A DNA stretch of 64,000 nucleotides from Acidobacteriota bacterium (lineage in GTDB: Bacteria; Acidobacteriota; UBA6911): assembly GCA_031271905.1 (NCBI GenBank), contig JAISUT010000048.1:1-64000 (forward strand), read 5' to 3'. The position numbers and the translations under genes are program-made. Below the pieces are notes generated by a model. That model did not search any database. It was not told the origin of the DNA and saw only the letters and a list, made by a program, of their open reading frames with translations. This document shows, in pieces, positions 44,307 to 53,774 of the stretch. Every line of letters starts with the position of its first letter. Positions within the stretch are counted from its first letter, which is position 1.

Positions 44307-44381
44307 GGGTGGCGCGGACGCCCTTCTTCACCGCGCCACCCCGACCGAGGCGCGGCGGGAAAAGGGGCGACCCGCCGCGCA
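44307..44381 (-). terminator. Two tandem strong hairpins after the locus B receptor
   Basis: Two perfect inverted repeats follow the receptor stop on the minus strand: GCGCGGCGGG arms at 44351-44360 and 44372-44381 (11-nt loop), then GGGGTGGCGCGG arms at 44307-44318 and 44332-44343 (13-nt loop). Neither is followed by a T-run, so they may act as Rho-linked ends, RNA stabilisers or attenuators before the small secreted protein gene. Confidence 0.5.
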
Positions 44382-44391
44382 GGGGAAAAGC

Positions 44392-46635
44392 CTACAGCTT
44401 GTAACGCACGTTGGCGTAGATGTAACGGCCCGGAGTCGGATACTGCTCGCGATTGGTGCCGTTGTAAGTGCCCCAGCCGCGATAGTCGGTGTCGAAGAGG
44501 TTCTCGGCGCCGATGTTGAAGCTGAGGTTCCGGTTCTCCGGCGGGGAGATGGTCAACTTCAAGTCGACCAGCGCCGTGCCGGGGCTGTAGTTCCAGCGGT
44601 TGGCGCCGGACGTCCCATACCGGCTCTTGGCGTAATAGTCGAGCGCCGGGACGAGTTCCGCCCAGGAGTTCAGCCGGACGCTGGCGTAAAGCGAGCCGTT
44701 GTACGCCGGATTCGTGAACCGGTACGCCTCGTCGTCCCGGTTGACCGAATGGATGTAGCTGAAGCTGGTCCCCACGAGCAACTTGTCGGTCATGGTGAAA
44801 TTGACGCCGAGGTCCAGCCCCTGGCGACGCACGTCGCCGGCGATGTTGACGACTTGCCGCACCGCGAACCCGGGATAGCTGGCGGTGTCCACGTCCGTGC
44901 GCCCGATCATGTCGGCGTGCTTGCTGTAAAACCAGTCCACGTCGATCGACAGGCGGTTCAGGAACTCGCCGTCCCAGCCGACCTCATGGTGCAACGCCTT
45001 CTCCGGCTTCAGGTCGGGGTTGGGGATCGCCAGCAACGGCAACCCGCTGCCCGAGTCGATCTGCCCGGAACCCATGTTCGAATACTGCTGCCGAATCGAC
45101 GGGAAGCGGGTCTTCTTGGCGATGGAATAGTGCAGCGCATGCTTCTTGTTCAGGTTGTAGAACACGACCGCCTCGGGATCCAAGGCGTCGATGGAAGGCT
45201 CCGCCTCAAAGCCGGCGGAGGGGTTGGCGGCGATCAGGTCGGCGACCTTGTCCCCGGCGAGGGTGGTGTGGCGGCGGCTGTAAAGCAGGCCTCCCTGGAC
45301 CATCCAATGATCGTTGATCTTGTAGGTGTCCTCGATCGCCACGAAGAACACCTGCTCGTCTTCCTTCTGGTCCTTGCCGGCGATGTGGGCGCCGTCGTTG
45401 GCGCGCCCGGCAACGCTGTATTCCTTGTGCTGGTCGAATTTATAATCGAACTTCGCCTTCAGCACGTTGTTTTCGATGGCTTCCGTACCGATCTCCAGCG
45501 AGCCGCCCCAGGCGTAGTCGTCGTATATGCCGGTCTCTTGGTCCCGACGCGCGTAGGACTGCCCCCAGCCGTACAGCCCGTTGTCGTACTTGTCATAGTA
45601 GACGCGCGGCTTGATGTAGAAGTTCTTGAAGTTCGTGGTGGAGACGAAGGAGACGGTCTCCCTGTCCCAGTACGGCCATTCCCACCAAGTGTCCATGTAG
45701 CCGGGCGCCCAGCACTCGGCGTTGGTGCCTCCGTAGCCGTCGGTGCAACCGGTCGCGCCGTCCGGGTTGTGGCGGGGGCCCTTGCGCCCGGTCTGCTTGA
45801 GATAGCTCACCACGTATTCGTCGGTGGCGTTGGGCAGGTAGCCGAATTTGAACTCCATCTTCTTGTCGCTGGTGCCGTAATTCTTCCTGTCGGTGTCCTG
45901 CGACACGCCCAGCGCGTCCGTCCCCTTGTAGTTCTCCGCCATGCGGATGTAGTCGCGGTTCAACAGGGAGAACGCCGCCTGCGCGTACCATTTGTTCTGC
46001 AACGTGCCGACGACGCCATTGGCCTCGATCGTGTCGCCGAGCCCCATGCCGACGGTGATGTTGCCGTAAAGGGGCTTGTTGGGGCGCTGGGACACGATGT
46101 TGATGGCGCCGCCTAGGGCGTTGGGGCCGTACAGCACGGAGCTGTAGCCCTTGGAGACGCTGATGGTCGAGACGCCGCTGGTGGTGAAACGCCCCATGTC
46201 CATGACGTAGTCGTAAGGCACGTACGCCGGGATGCCGTCGATGAACACGGGCACCGAAGGCGTGCCGTTCCCATACGCCTGGAACCCGCGCACGAACACG
46301 CCGGACTCATAACGCCCGCCGCTCGGGCGTCCATAGCGCACCCCGGGCGTCCGCCCCAGCGCGGTGCCGATGTCCTTCTTTTCAAACAGCTCGATGTCGG
46401 TCTTGGTCACCAACGTCTCCAACCGCTCCGCGGCGTCCAGCGACTTGCCGTCCACCGAGACCCGGTAGACGGTCCCCAGCGTAAAGACGTCGCTCTCGTC
46501 GCCGCCGTCCTCCTGCGCCGCCAGCGGCAAAGCCGCCAGCGCCAGCGCCAGCGCCGTCAAAATCGCCAGACGGGGGCGAAGCCCCGCAGGCGCACTCCGA
46601 GAATCCCGCCAACACGTATTGCGTTTTTGCTTCAT
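44392..46635 (-). CDS. TonB-dependent receptor (locus B)
   Basis: A 747-aa outer-membrane receptor. The start at 46635 has GGAGG 8 bp upstream. A signal peptide ends near LPLAAQED. The TonB box region follows, then a plug with VTKTDIELFEKKDIGTALGR and RGFQAYGNG, VSKGYSSVLYGPNALGGAINIV, and a barrel ending in ANVRYKL. It looks closer to metal-siderophore or cobalamin-like receptors with a short plug than to the locus A receptor, and has no Ig-like front domain. It is divergent from the permease gene. Confidence 0.92.
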   Translation of the reverse strand: MKQKRNTCWRDSRSAPAGLRPRLAILTALALALAALPLAAQEDGGDESDVFTLGTVYRVSVDGKSLDAAERLETLVTKTDIELFEKKDIGTALGRTPGVRYGRPSGGRYESGVFVRGFQAYGNGTPSVPVFIDGIPAYVPYDYVMDMGRFTTSGVSTISVSKGYSSVLYGPNALGGAINIVSQRPNKPLYGNITVGMGLGDTIEANGVVGTLQNKWYAQAAFSLLNRDYIRMAENYKGTDALGVSQDTDRKNYGTSDKKMEFKFGYLPNATDEYVVSYLKQTGRKGPRHNPDGATGCTDGYGGTNAECWAPGYMDTWWEWPYWDRETVSFVSTTNFKNFYIKPRVYYDKYDNGLYGWGQSYARRDQETGIYDDYAWGGSLEIGTEAIENNVLKAKFDYKFDQHKEYSVAGRANDGAHIAGKDQKEDEQVFFVAIEDTYKINDHWMVQGGLLYSRRHTTLAGDKVADLIAANPSAGFEAEPSIDALDPEAVVFYNLNKKHALHYSIAKKTRFPSIRQQYSNMGSGQIDSGSGLPLLAIPNPDLKPEKALHHEVGWDGEFLNRLSIDVDWFYSKHADMIGRTDVDTASYPGFAVRQVVNIAGDVRRQGLDLGVNFTMTDKLLVGTSFSYIHSVNRDDEAYRFTNPAYNGSLYASVRLNSWAELVPALDYYAKSRYGTSGANRWNYSPGTALVDLKLTISPPENRNLSFNIGAENLFDTDYRGWGTYNGTNREQYPTPGRYIYANVRYKL

Positions 46636-46664
46636 GCCTTGTTCCTCCTTGTCCAAGCTCGCAA

Positions 46665-46693
46665 TTTATATACGACTTTCATAAAACAAACAA
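46665..46693 (-). promoter_or_regulatory. Promoter of the locus B receptor
   Basis: On the minus strand, TTGTTT (46688-46693) and TATAAA (46665-46670) are 17 bp apart, about 30 bp before the receptor start. The surrounding 80 bp are strikingly AT-rich. Confidence 0.55.
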
Positions 46694-46798
46694 GACATGT
46701 TTTTAAAATATTTGAAGATTTTTTAATTTACAATGCGGACGGCGCGGGAAGCGGCGACGAAACCGGGGGCCACGCCCCATTTCACCTAATTTTAAACG

Positions 46799-46827
46799 TT
46801 GAACTTGCAACACTGTCATGGTTAAAT
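46799..46827 (+). promoter_or_regulatory. Candidate promoter of the locus B ABC operon
   Basis: TTGAAC (46799-46804) and TTAAAT (46822-46827) are 17 bp apart on the plus strand. If used, transcription would begin after the first in-frame ATG (46818), which supports a later start for the permease. Confidence 0.45.
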
Positions 46828-46889
46828 TACAGCTTCGCGGCGACAGGCGGGGCGGGGCGGGCGGTTTTTTCCACCGGGGTTCTACGTTT

Positions 46890-48020
46890 ATGTCTTACGG
46901 GTTCTGGCGGTTTGCAAGAAGGCTCGGCGGCGGGCGCAGCCCGCAGGGGTTGCGGGAGGCGCCGCCGCCGGAAGTCCGCCGGCCGCGGTCGCGCTCCATG
47001 TCCGCCCTGCCCAGGGCGCTCTCCTGGGCGGGCGGGGCGGCGTTGCTCGGCGTCGTGGCGCTGGTCTCGATGTGCCTGGGCAAGTACCCCGTCTCCCCGA
47101 AGGACATCTTGGCGTTCCTCGCCCAATCCTGGTTCGGCGCGTCGTATTTTTCCAACGAACAGATGTCTGTCTTGGAAAACGTCCTCTGGAACATCCGCCT
47201 CCCGCGCGTCCTGGCGGCGGCGCTGATCGGCTCGGCGCTCTCGGTCTCCGGCGCGGCGTACCAGGCGATGTTCGTGAACCCCCTGGTCTCGCCCAGCCTG
47301 CTCGGCGTGCTGGGGGGGGCGTCGCTGGGGGCGGCGGCGGGCATAGTATTCCTCAAAAGCTGGTACGCGGTGCAACTCACGACCTTCGCCGGGGGGATCC
47401 TCGCCGTGGGGGTCGCCGTCGGCATCGCCCGCGTCTACCGCGTCAACTCCACCATCATGCTGGTGCTGGGCGGCATCATCAGCGGGGCGCTGTTCACCTC
47501 GATGCTGGAGCTGGTGAAATACGTGGCGGACCCGTACAACGAGCTGCCCGCCATCACCTACTGGCTGATGGGCAACCTGTCGCAACCCGACCGCGAGACG
47601 ACGCTGCGCGCCGCCGTCCCGATCTGCCTCGGGATCGGCGCGCTCGTCTTCCTGGGGCGGCACCTGAACGTCCTCAGCATGGGGGACGAGGAGGCGCGCG
47701 CCCTGGGGGTGAACGCCCCGAGGATCCGCCTCGCCGTCATCGTCTGCGCCACCGTCGTCAGCGCCACGACGGTCGTCATCGCCGGCAGCATCGGCTGGAT
47801 CGGGCTGATCATCCCGCATTTCACCCGCATGGTCGCAGGGCCGGACAACGACCGCCTGCTGCCCGCAGCCGCCGTCATCGGCGCCGCCTACCTCATCGTC
47901 GTGGACGACGTCTGCCGGCTGGCGTTCTCTTTCGAGCTGCCCATCGGCATCGTCACCTCGCTGGTGGGCATACCCTGTTTCGCGTTTGTCTTGCGCAACG
48001 CGCGCAAAGGATGGAGTTGA
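46890..48020 (+). CDS. FecCD-family ABC permease (locus B)
   Basis: A 376-aa membrane protein if the ATG at 46890 is used; an ATG at 46998 would give a more usual 340 aa, and neither has a strong ribosome binding site. The FecCD pattern is clear: IRLPRVLAAALIGSALSVSGAAYQAMFVNPLVSPSLLG, FLGRHLNVLSMGDEEARALGV and IGWIGLIIPHFTRMVAGPDN. About ten transmembrane segments. It is paralogous to the locus A permease. The ATPase gene follows at once. Confidence 0.9.
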   Translation: MSYGFWRFARRLGGGRSPQGLREAPPPEVRRPRSRSMSALPRALSWAGGAALLGVVALVSMCLGKYPVSPKDILAFLAQSWFGASYFSNEQMSVLENVLWNIRLPRVLAAALIGSALSVSGAAYQAMFVNPLVSPSLLGVLGGASLGAAAGIVFLKSWYAVQLTTFAGGILAVGVAVGIARVYRVNSTIMLVLGGIISGALFTSMLELVKYVADPYNELPAITYWLMGNLSQPDRETTLRAAVPICLGIGALVFLGRHLNVLSMGDEEARALGVNAPRIRLAVIVCATVVSATTVVIAGSIGWIGLIIPHFTRMVAGPDNDRLLPAAAVIGAAYLIVVDDVCRLAFSFELPIGIVTSLVGIPCFAFVLRNARKGWS

Positions 48021-48021
48021 C

Positions 48022-48798
48022 ATGGCGCTCATCGAAATCTCCCACCTCTCGTTCGGCTACCGGCGCGCGCCGGTCATCGAAGACCTCGACCTCTCGATAG
48101 AGGGCGAAGGGGTCACGGCGCTCCTGGGCCCCAACGGGAGCGGCAAGACCACGCTCCTGAAGCTGCTGCTCGGGCTGCTGGCGCCGACCGCCGGACGCAT
48201 CCGCATCGGCGGCGACGACATCGGCGACCTGACGCAGAAGGAGCTCGCCTGCCGCCTCGCCTACGTGCCGCAGGTCCACAAGGAGACCTTCGGCTACAGC
48301 GTCTTCGACGTGGTGTTGATGGGGCGGATGCCGCGCACGTCGTTTTTCGCCCGCTACGGCGACGCCGACCGGGGCGCGGCGCGGGAGGCCCTGGACAAGC
48401 TCTCCATCGCCCACCTCGCCGACCGCCCCTACACGGAGATCAGCGGCGGCGAGCGGCAGATGACCCTCATCGCGCGCGCCCTCGCCCAGGGCGCGGACAT
48501 CTTCGTCATGGACGAGCCGACCAACGGCCTGGACTACGGCAACCAGCTCCGGCTGCTCGACCGGATAGGGCGGCTCGCCGCAGAGGGGTACACGTTCATC
48601 TACACGACGCACCACCCGGATCACGCGCTGGCGGTCGCCGACCGCGTGGTGATGATGAAGGACGGGAGGGTCGTGCGGGAGGGCGCGCCGCAGGCGGTGT
48701 TGACGACGCAGGGCCTGGCGGAGCTGTACAACCTGTCCGACCGGCTCTGCACCTGCTTCGGCGCCCCGTCCAGGACGCCGTTGCGCGCGGCGCTGTGA
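48022..48798 (+). CDS. ABC transporter ATPase, FecE/BtuD type (locus B)
   Basis: A 258-aa ATPase. Walker A is GPNGSGKTT, the signature SGGERQMTLIARA and Walker B IFVMDEPTNGLD, followed by TTHHPDHA. The ATG lies 1 bp after the permease stop, with GGAG 5 bp upstream. Paralogue of the locus A ATPase. It pairs with the permease; no binding protein is adjacent. Confidence 0.93.
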   Translation: MALIEISHLSFGYRRAPVIEDLDLSIEGEGVTALLGPNGSGKTTLLKLLLGLLAPTAGRIRIGGDDIGDLTQKELACRLAYVPQVHKETFGYSVFDVVLMGRMPRTSFFARYGDADRGAAREALDKLSIAHLADRPYTEISGGERQMTLIARALAQGADIFVMDEPTNGLDYGNQLRLLDRIGRLAAEGYTFIYTTHHPDHALAVADRVVMMKDGRVVREGAPQAVLTTQGLAELYNLSDRLCTCFGAPSRTPLRAAL

Positions 48799-48871
48799 GA
48801 CGGGCCGCCGCACTTCCAAGCTTCTAAATGGCGCGGCGCAATGCGCGTCGCGATTCGAAACGGAGGAGACC

Positions 48872-49663
48872 GTGAAGGCTGAGAACGACGCAGGACGGGG
48901 AGGCACGAGTCCGCAGAAGCATTCGCGCGACCTGGAGTTCTGGGAGAAGCGCGCGCCCTCGTTCGCCGACCATGCGAAAAAGACATACTACCCCAGCGAG
49001 TTCATCAAGCTGGTCCGCCCCGAGCCGGACTGGACGGTCTTGGACATGGCATGCGGCGGCGGGACGCTGGCGATCCCGCTGGCGCCTCTGGTGAAGAAGG
49101 TCACGGCGGTCGATTTCTCCCCCAGCATGATCGACATCGTCAAGCGCTCCTCCGCCGAGCGGGACATCACGAACATCGAGGCGATCCTCGGCGAGTGGGA
49201 CGACGACTGGGCGGCGCTCGGCATCGGGACATACGACGTCGCCATCGCCTCCCGCTCCCTGCGCGCGGAGGACAGCGCCCCCTACATCCAGAAACTCCTC
49301 GGCGCGGCGCGGCGCAAGGTCTTCATCTCGGCGCCGGTGGGGAGCGGGCCGATAGACACGCGGATGCTGGAGTTCGCGGGGCGCGAGGCGGGCGAGAAGT
49401 CGGACTACCGGAAGTTCCTGGGGGTGTTCGAGGGGCTGGGCGTCAGGGCGAACATCGACTTCATCGAGGAGAGGCACGCCAACTGTTGGCCGTCGGTGGA
49501 CGCGGCGGTCGATGACAACCGCTGGATGTTCTTCGGCATGACCCCCGAGGAGGAAGGCAAGCTGCGGCTTTACATGGAAAGGCACCTGCACGAGACCGGC
49601 GACGGCTGGCGGCTCGACTACGAGCGCGTCTGCGCCTGGGCGGTCATGTGGTGGGAGAAGTAG
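48872..49663 (+). CDS. Class I SAM methyltransferase in the locus B uptake operon
   Basis: A 263-aa methyltransferase with motif I VLDMACGGGTLAIPLAPL near residue 52, then AVDFSPSMIDIVKRS and YDVAIASRSL. The front (SRDLEFWEKRAPSFADHAKKTYYPSEF) is a typical lid region for small-molecule methyltransferases. It follows the ATPase by 73 bp on the same strand. Its DxxCGxG-L-xxPLA and ASRS/CSRS motifs parallel those of the locus A methyltransferase, so both uptake clusters carry one. Substrate unknown. Confidence 0.85.
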   Translation: MKAENDAGRGGTSPQKHSRDLEFWEKRAPSFADHAKKTYYPSEFIKLVRPEPDWTVLDMACGGGTLAIPLAPLVKKVTAVDFSPSMIDIVKRSSAERDITNIEAILGEWDDDWAALGIGTYDVAIASRSLRAEDSAPYIQKLLGAARRKVFISAPVGSGPIDTRMLEFAGREAGEKSDYRKFLGVFEGLGVRANIDFIEERHANCWPSVDAAVDDNRWMFFGMTPEEEGKLRLYMERHLHETGDGWRLDYERVCAWAVMWWEK

Positions 49664-49795
49664 CCCCCGTCCCCGGGTGCGACGCCTTATCCCCACCCCC
49701 CCTGCGCACCCGGCGTCCTCGTCGCCCCCCGCGCCCGCCGCCATCCGTCCCCGGCCGCGACGGCGGAGCCCGGCGGGGTCGCGCCAAGTTTGCGC

Positions 49796-49851
49796 TTTAC
49801 ATCCTGCGTTTCAAGGTTACTATGGAACTCCGTCCGGCGTCGCGCCGGACG
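49796..49851 (+). promoter_or_regulatory. Promoter and 5' hairpin of the GH3 gene
   Basis: TTTACA (49796-49801) and TACTAT (49818-49823) are 16 bp apart. Just after, CGTCCGGCG (49831-49839) and CGCCGGACG (49843-49851) form a perfect 9-bp hairpin with a 3-nt loop, which would sit at the very 5' end of the mRNA and could protect it. Confidence 0.5.
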
Positions 49852-49910
49852 CATGACGACGGGTTGGCGCCGCCAATCCGCCTTTACAGGATATATAGGA
49901 GGCCCTGCGC

Positions 49911-52900
49911 ATGAAGAGTCCCTTGAAAGCGCGAAACCGCGCATGTCGCAACTGGTTCGCCGTGCTCCCCCCGGTTTGTCTGGCCGCACTCTGGCTGTGC
50001 GCCTCCGGCGCGGACGCCCGTGGCGAGACCATCCGTCATCCGTACCAGGACGAGTCGCTGCCCTTCAGCGTGCGCGCCGCCGACCTCGTCTCGCGCATGA
50101 CGCAGGAGGAGAAGGCGGCGCAGTTCGCCTCCACCCTGTACAACCAGAGCCAGGGGCAGGCGGCGCCCGCGATACCGCGCCTGCAACTGCGCACATACAA
50201 CTACTGGTCCGAGGCCCTGCACGGCGTCGCCCGCGAAGGGGCGGCCACCGAGTTCACCACGGGCCTGGGCATCGCCTCCACCTGGGACCGCGCCCTCGTC
50301 CGCGCCGTGACCGACGCCATCGCCGACGAGGCGCGGGTGAAGACCAACGACTGCTACAAGCTCGACGCCTCCGGCCGGCCCACCGCCGCCGTCACCGAGC
50401 AGTGCAAGGGGCTGACCTACTGGTCGCCGACCATCAACCTGGCGCGCGAACCGCGCTGGGGCCGCGCCGAAGAAGGCTACGGCGAAGACCCCTTCCTCGC
50501 CGGGGAGATCGCCGGGCAGTTCACCCTCGGCCTGCAAGGCGGCGACGCCTCCAAACCCGATTCCGTCGGCCTGCACCTCAAGGCCGTGGCGACGCCCAAA
50601 CACTACATCGCCAACAGCTCCGAGGTGAACCGCCACACGGGGACATCCAACCTGTCCGACCGCTCGCTGCACGAGTATTACGCGGCGCACTTCGGGCGCG
50701 TGATGCGGAAATACGGCGCGAAGTCGTACATGACCTCCTACAACGCCATCAACGTCGATGACGACTACACGGGGTTGCACGCCCCGCCGGTCATCCGCAA
50801 CGGCAAGGAGGCGCAGTTCCGGGGCGTCGAAACCACGACGGACCCCGCCGTCACCACCCCGGTCCCGGCCAGCAACTACGCCAACAACACCTTGATGCGC
50901 CGGATGTACGGCTTCGACGGCTTCGTCACCTCCGACTGCGGCGCGACGAACAACGTCTATGGGACAGGCCCCGGCTTCGGCGGCGGCCATAACTGGGCGC
51001 CCGCGGAGATCGGCCGCCAGGTCACCCCGGCGGAGGGCGCGGCATACGCGCTCAAGGCGGGGACCGACGTCGATTGCTGGGCGTCGGTCTATCCGAAATT
51101 CCTGCCGGAGGCGCAGGACCTGGGGCTCGTGACCGAACAGGACATGGACGTCGCCCTCACGCGCGCCATCACCGTGCGGATGCAGCTCGGCGAGTTCGAC
51201 GTCGCGAACCCGTACCGCACCGCCGAGTACACCACGGCCGCCGCATCGGCGAAATCGATCAACTCCGCCGCGCACCAGGCGCTGGCGCACCAGATGGCTC
51301 TGGAGGCCCCGGTGCTGCTGAAAAACGACGGCGCGCTGCCGCTGGCGGACACGGCCGGCAAGACCCTGGTCTACGGCTATTACGGCTCGCAGGCGGTGCA
51401 CGGCGACTATTCGCCGACCAGCACCGCCCGCCCGACGATCAGCGCCGCCGAGGGGCTGGCGCGGCGTCTGGGCGCGGACAAAGTCGCCGCCGTCCCCGAC
51501 GCCGACCTGACCTTCTACGGCAATCCCGCCCCCGCCGCGCCGGGCGCGCCCCGGGGCTTCGGCGCCATGTTCTCCCCGGTCGGCCTGTATTACCATGACG
51601 CCGCGGGGGAACAAGCCGGGCTCCTGCCGCTGGACAAGGCCAACGAGGGCAACTGGGCCGCCGACGGCGACGGCTTCGTGATCTCCCGGCAGGACATGAA
51701 CTTCTGGCAGGAGGGGCTGGTGCTGGTCAACCTGCGGGCGGGCGACCGCCTCGGCGGCTGGTTCTCGGTCAAAGCCTCGAAAATCCCGGACGGCGCCGAC
51801 CAAGTCGTGCTGCACCTGCAAGGGACGCCGCTGCCCCGCGACGCCTCCGCGCAATACGCGCGGGACTGCGCGACGCCGAACGACGCGACCGGATGCAAGA
51901 CCATCGGGGTGTTCACCGTCTCCGCCGGCGGCAAGGCCGTGACCAAGGACGTGCATGTGCGCTATGTGCAGGACGAATCCACGGGGTCGAGCGTGCAGGC
52001 GCGCTACGCCCCGGTCGCGGTCAAGCTCTCCGAGTTCGGGCTCAAGGCGGGCGACAGCGCCGAGTTCCGCTATGACTTCGGCGTCACCGGCATCCGCTCC
52101 GGCTCCGCCTCCGGCTTGAACATCTCCACCTGCGCCGCGCCCGACTGCTCTGCGGCAAACGACGCCTCTTCCGACGAAGGCAGGATAGCGCAAGCCGCCA
52201 ACATCGTCGTCTACCTCGGCACCAACGAGAACGACTCGGCGGAAGAGCAGGACCGTCCCTCCGTCGATTTCCCGCACATGCAGGCGGAGATGGCGGCCAG
52301 AATCATCGAGCTGGCGCACAAGCATGGGAAAAAGGCCGTGGTGTGGGTGCAGGCCGTCGGCCAGATGAACCTCGCCCCGTTCAAAGACGCGGCGGACGCC
52401 ATCGTCTGGTCCACCTACAACGGCGAGTTCCAAGGGGAGGCCGTGGCGGAGCTGCTGTTCGGCGCCGACGTGAAGCTGGAGGACGGGCGCGGCATGCCCG
52501 CCAACCCGTCCGGCAAGCTCGTCTTCACCTATTACTCCGACGTGGCGAAGCAGCTCACGCAATCGACCGACTACGCCCTGACCACGGCGGAGTACAAGGC
52601 GACCACGGATCCGGCGGGGAGCGTCTGCGGGCGCACCTACTGGTACTACTCCGTCGGCGCGAAAAAGGAGTGCGCGCCGCCCGACTACCCCTTCGGCCAC
52701 GGCCTCTCCTACACGGACTTCGCCTACGAGAACCTGCGCCTCTCGAAAAAATCCGCCACGCCGAAAGACACGGTCACGGCGACGGTCACGGTCAGGAACA
52801 CGGGGCGGCGCGCAGGCCGCGAGATCGTGCAACTGTACGCCTCCGCGCCGAAGGCCGACGGGAAGAACCGCCCGTGGAAGCAACTGAAGGGCTTCGCCAA

Positions 52901-53732
52901 AACCGGCGTGTTGCAACCGGGGGCGTCCGAAGACGTGGCCATCGAGCTGCCGGTCGAGGAGCTCTGGTTCTGGTCTGACAAACAAGCGCGCGTCTATGAC
53001 GAGGGGGCGTGGACCATCCAGGTCGCGCCCTCTTCCGCGGACAAGGCCGGGTTGGCGGCGAAGCTGTCGGTCTCCGGCGCGCGCGAGGCCCGCCACGGCG
53101 TCGATGTGGTCGCCGCCATCCCCGACGGCGTGGCGCTCAACCTGAAGACCCCCGACAACGTCATCCATCCGCAGTTGTCCGCCACGCGCCACGACCAGTC
53201 GTTCTGGGACCTCGACGCGGCGGGGAGCGCGCTTTCGGTCGAGTATTCCTCGGCGAACCCGCAGGTGGCGACGGTCGGCAAAGACGGCGCGGTACACGCC
53301 GCGGGCGTCGGCGCGACGCTGGTCACCGCGACCGTGACGGCCGGCGGCGAGTCGAAATCCACCTCGTTCCCCGTCGTCGTGCATGACGGCGTCCCGACCG
53401 AGGGGGCGGTCATGACCGACGCCAACGGCGTCAAGTACGGCGCGACGGCGACGAAATATAATTTCCTGGTGAACTTCGGCGACCCGAAGCCGCGACTGGC
53501 GCAGGCGAAAAAGGGGGTCCAACTGGCGGCCGGCGTCTACCCCGCCGCGCCGGGGGCGTCTTACAAGTACCTGATCGCGCCGATGGACCTCAACGAAATC
53601 GGGGCGACGGTGACGGAGGGCGGCGTGCTCACGGCGCAAAAGCCCGGCAGGGTGCGCGTGACGGTCGTCGCCACGGTGGGCGGCGTCCCGGTCTCGCGCT
53701 CCGCGCTGGTCCACGTCCTCGCCGACCGGTGA
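49911..53732 (+). CDS. Very large secreted GH3 glycoside hydrolase with C-terminal Ig-like domain
   Basis: A 1273-aa exported enzyme; signal peptide to about residue 37 (GADARGET). The GH3 N-domain spans about 45-440, with GLTYWSPTINLAREPRWGR and the nucleophile Asp342 in FVTSDCGA. The GH3 C-domain is split by a long insert of about 200 residues (near 550-740) that looks like a beta-sandwich carbohydrate-binding module. FGHGLSYTDFAYENL and a fibronectin-III-like domain follow, then a bacterial Ig-like (Big_2) domain at about 1115-1165 and a final strand-rich region. The layout fits beta-xylosidase/beta-glucosidase of GH3. The start has AGGAGG upstream. It is a single gene. Confidence 0.92.
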   Translation: MKSPLKARNRACRNWFAVLPPVCLAALWLCASGADARGETIRHPYQDESLPFSVRAADLVSRMTQEEKAAQFASTLYNQSQGQAAPAIPRLQLRTYNYWSEALHGVAREGAATEFTTGLGIASTWDRALVRAVTDAIADEARVKTNDCYKLDASGRPTAAVTEQCKGLTYWSPTINLAREPRWGRAEEGYGEDPFLAGEIAGQFTLGLQGGDASKPDSVGLHLKAVATPKHYIANSSEVNRHTGTSNLSDRSLHEYYAAHFGRVMRKYGAKSYMTSYNAINVDDDYTGLHAPPVIRNGKEAQFRGVETTTDPAVTTPVPASNYANNTLMRRMYGFDGFVTSDCGATNNVYGTGPGFGGGHNWAPAEIGRQVTPAEGAAYALKAGTDVDCWASVYPKFLPEAQDLGLVTEQDMDVALTRAITVRMQLGEFDVANPYRTAEYTTAAASAKSINSAAHQALAHQMALEAPVLLKNDGALPLADTAGKTLVYGYYGSQAVHGDYSPTSTARPTISAAEGLARRLGADKVAAVPDADLTFYGNPAPAAPGAPRGFGAMFSPVGLYYHDAAGEQAGLLPLDKANEGNWAADGDGFVISRQDMNFWQEGLVLVNLRAGDRLGGWFSVKASKIPDGADQVVLHLQGTPLPRDASAQYARDCATPNDATGCKTIGVFTVSAGGKAVTKDVHVRYVQDESTGSSVQARYAPVAVKLSEFGLKAGDSAEFRYDFGVTGIRSGSASGLNISTCAAPDCSAANDASSDEGRIAQAANIVVYLGTNENDSAEEQDRPSVDFPHMQAEMAARIIELAHKHGKKAVVWVQAVGQMNLAPFKDAADAIVWSTYNGEFQGEAVAELLFGADVKLEDGRGMPANPSGKLVFTYYSDVAKQLTQSTDYALTTAEYKATTDPAGSVCGRTYWYYSVGAKKECAPPDYPFGHGLSYTDFAYENLRLSKKSATPKDTVTATVTVRNTGRRAGREIVQLYASAPKADGKNRPWKQLKGFAKTGVLQPGASEDVAIELPVEELWFWSDKQARVYDEGAWTIQVAPSSADKAGLAAKLSVSGAREARHGVDVVAAIPDGVALNLKTPDNVIHPQLSATRHDQSFWDLDAAGSALSVEYSSANPQVATVGKDGAVHAAGVGATLVTATVTAGGESKSTSFPVVVHDGVPTEGAVMTDANGVKYGATATKYNFLVNFGDPKPRLAQAKKGVQLAAGVYPAAPGASYKYLIAPMDLNEIGATVTEGGVLTAQKPGRVRVTVVATVGGVPVSRSALVHVLADR

Positions 53733-53774
53733 CGGCGCCAAGCGCCCCGCGTCGATGCGACGCGCACCGGACAG

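Noticed and set aside
46818-46889. Earlier start for the locus B permease
   Set aside because: The first in-frame ATG lies inside a likely promoter (46799-46827), has no ribosome site, and adds residues with no family similarity.
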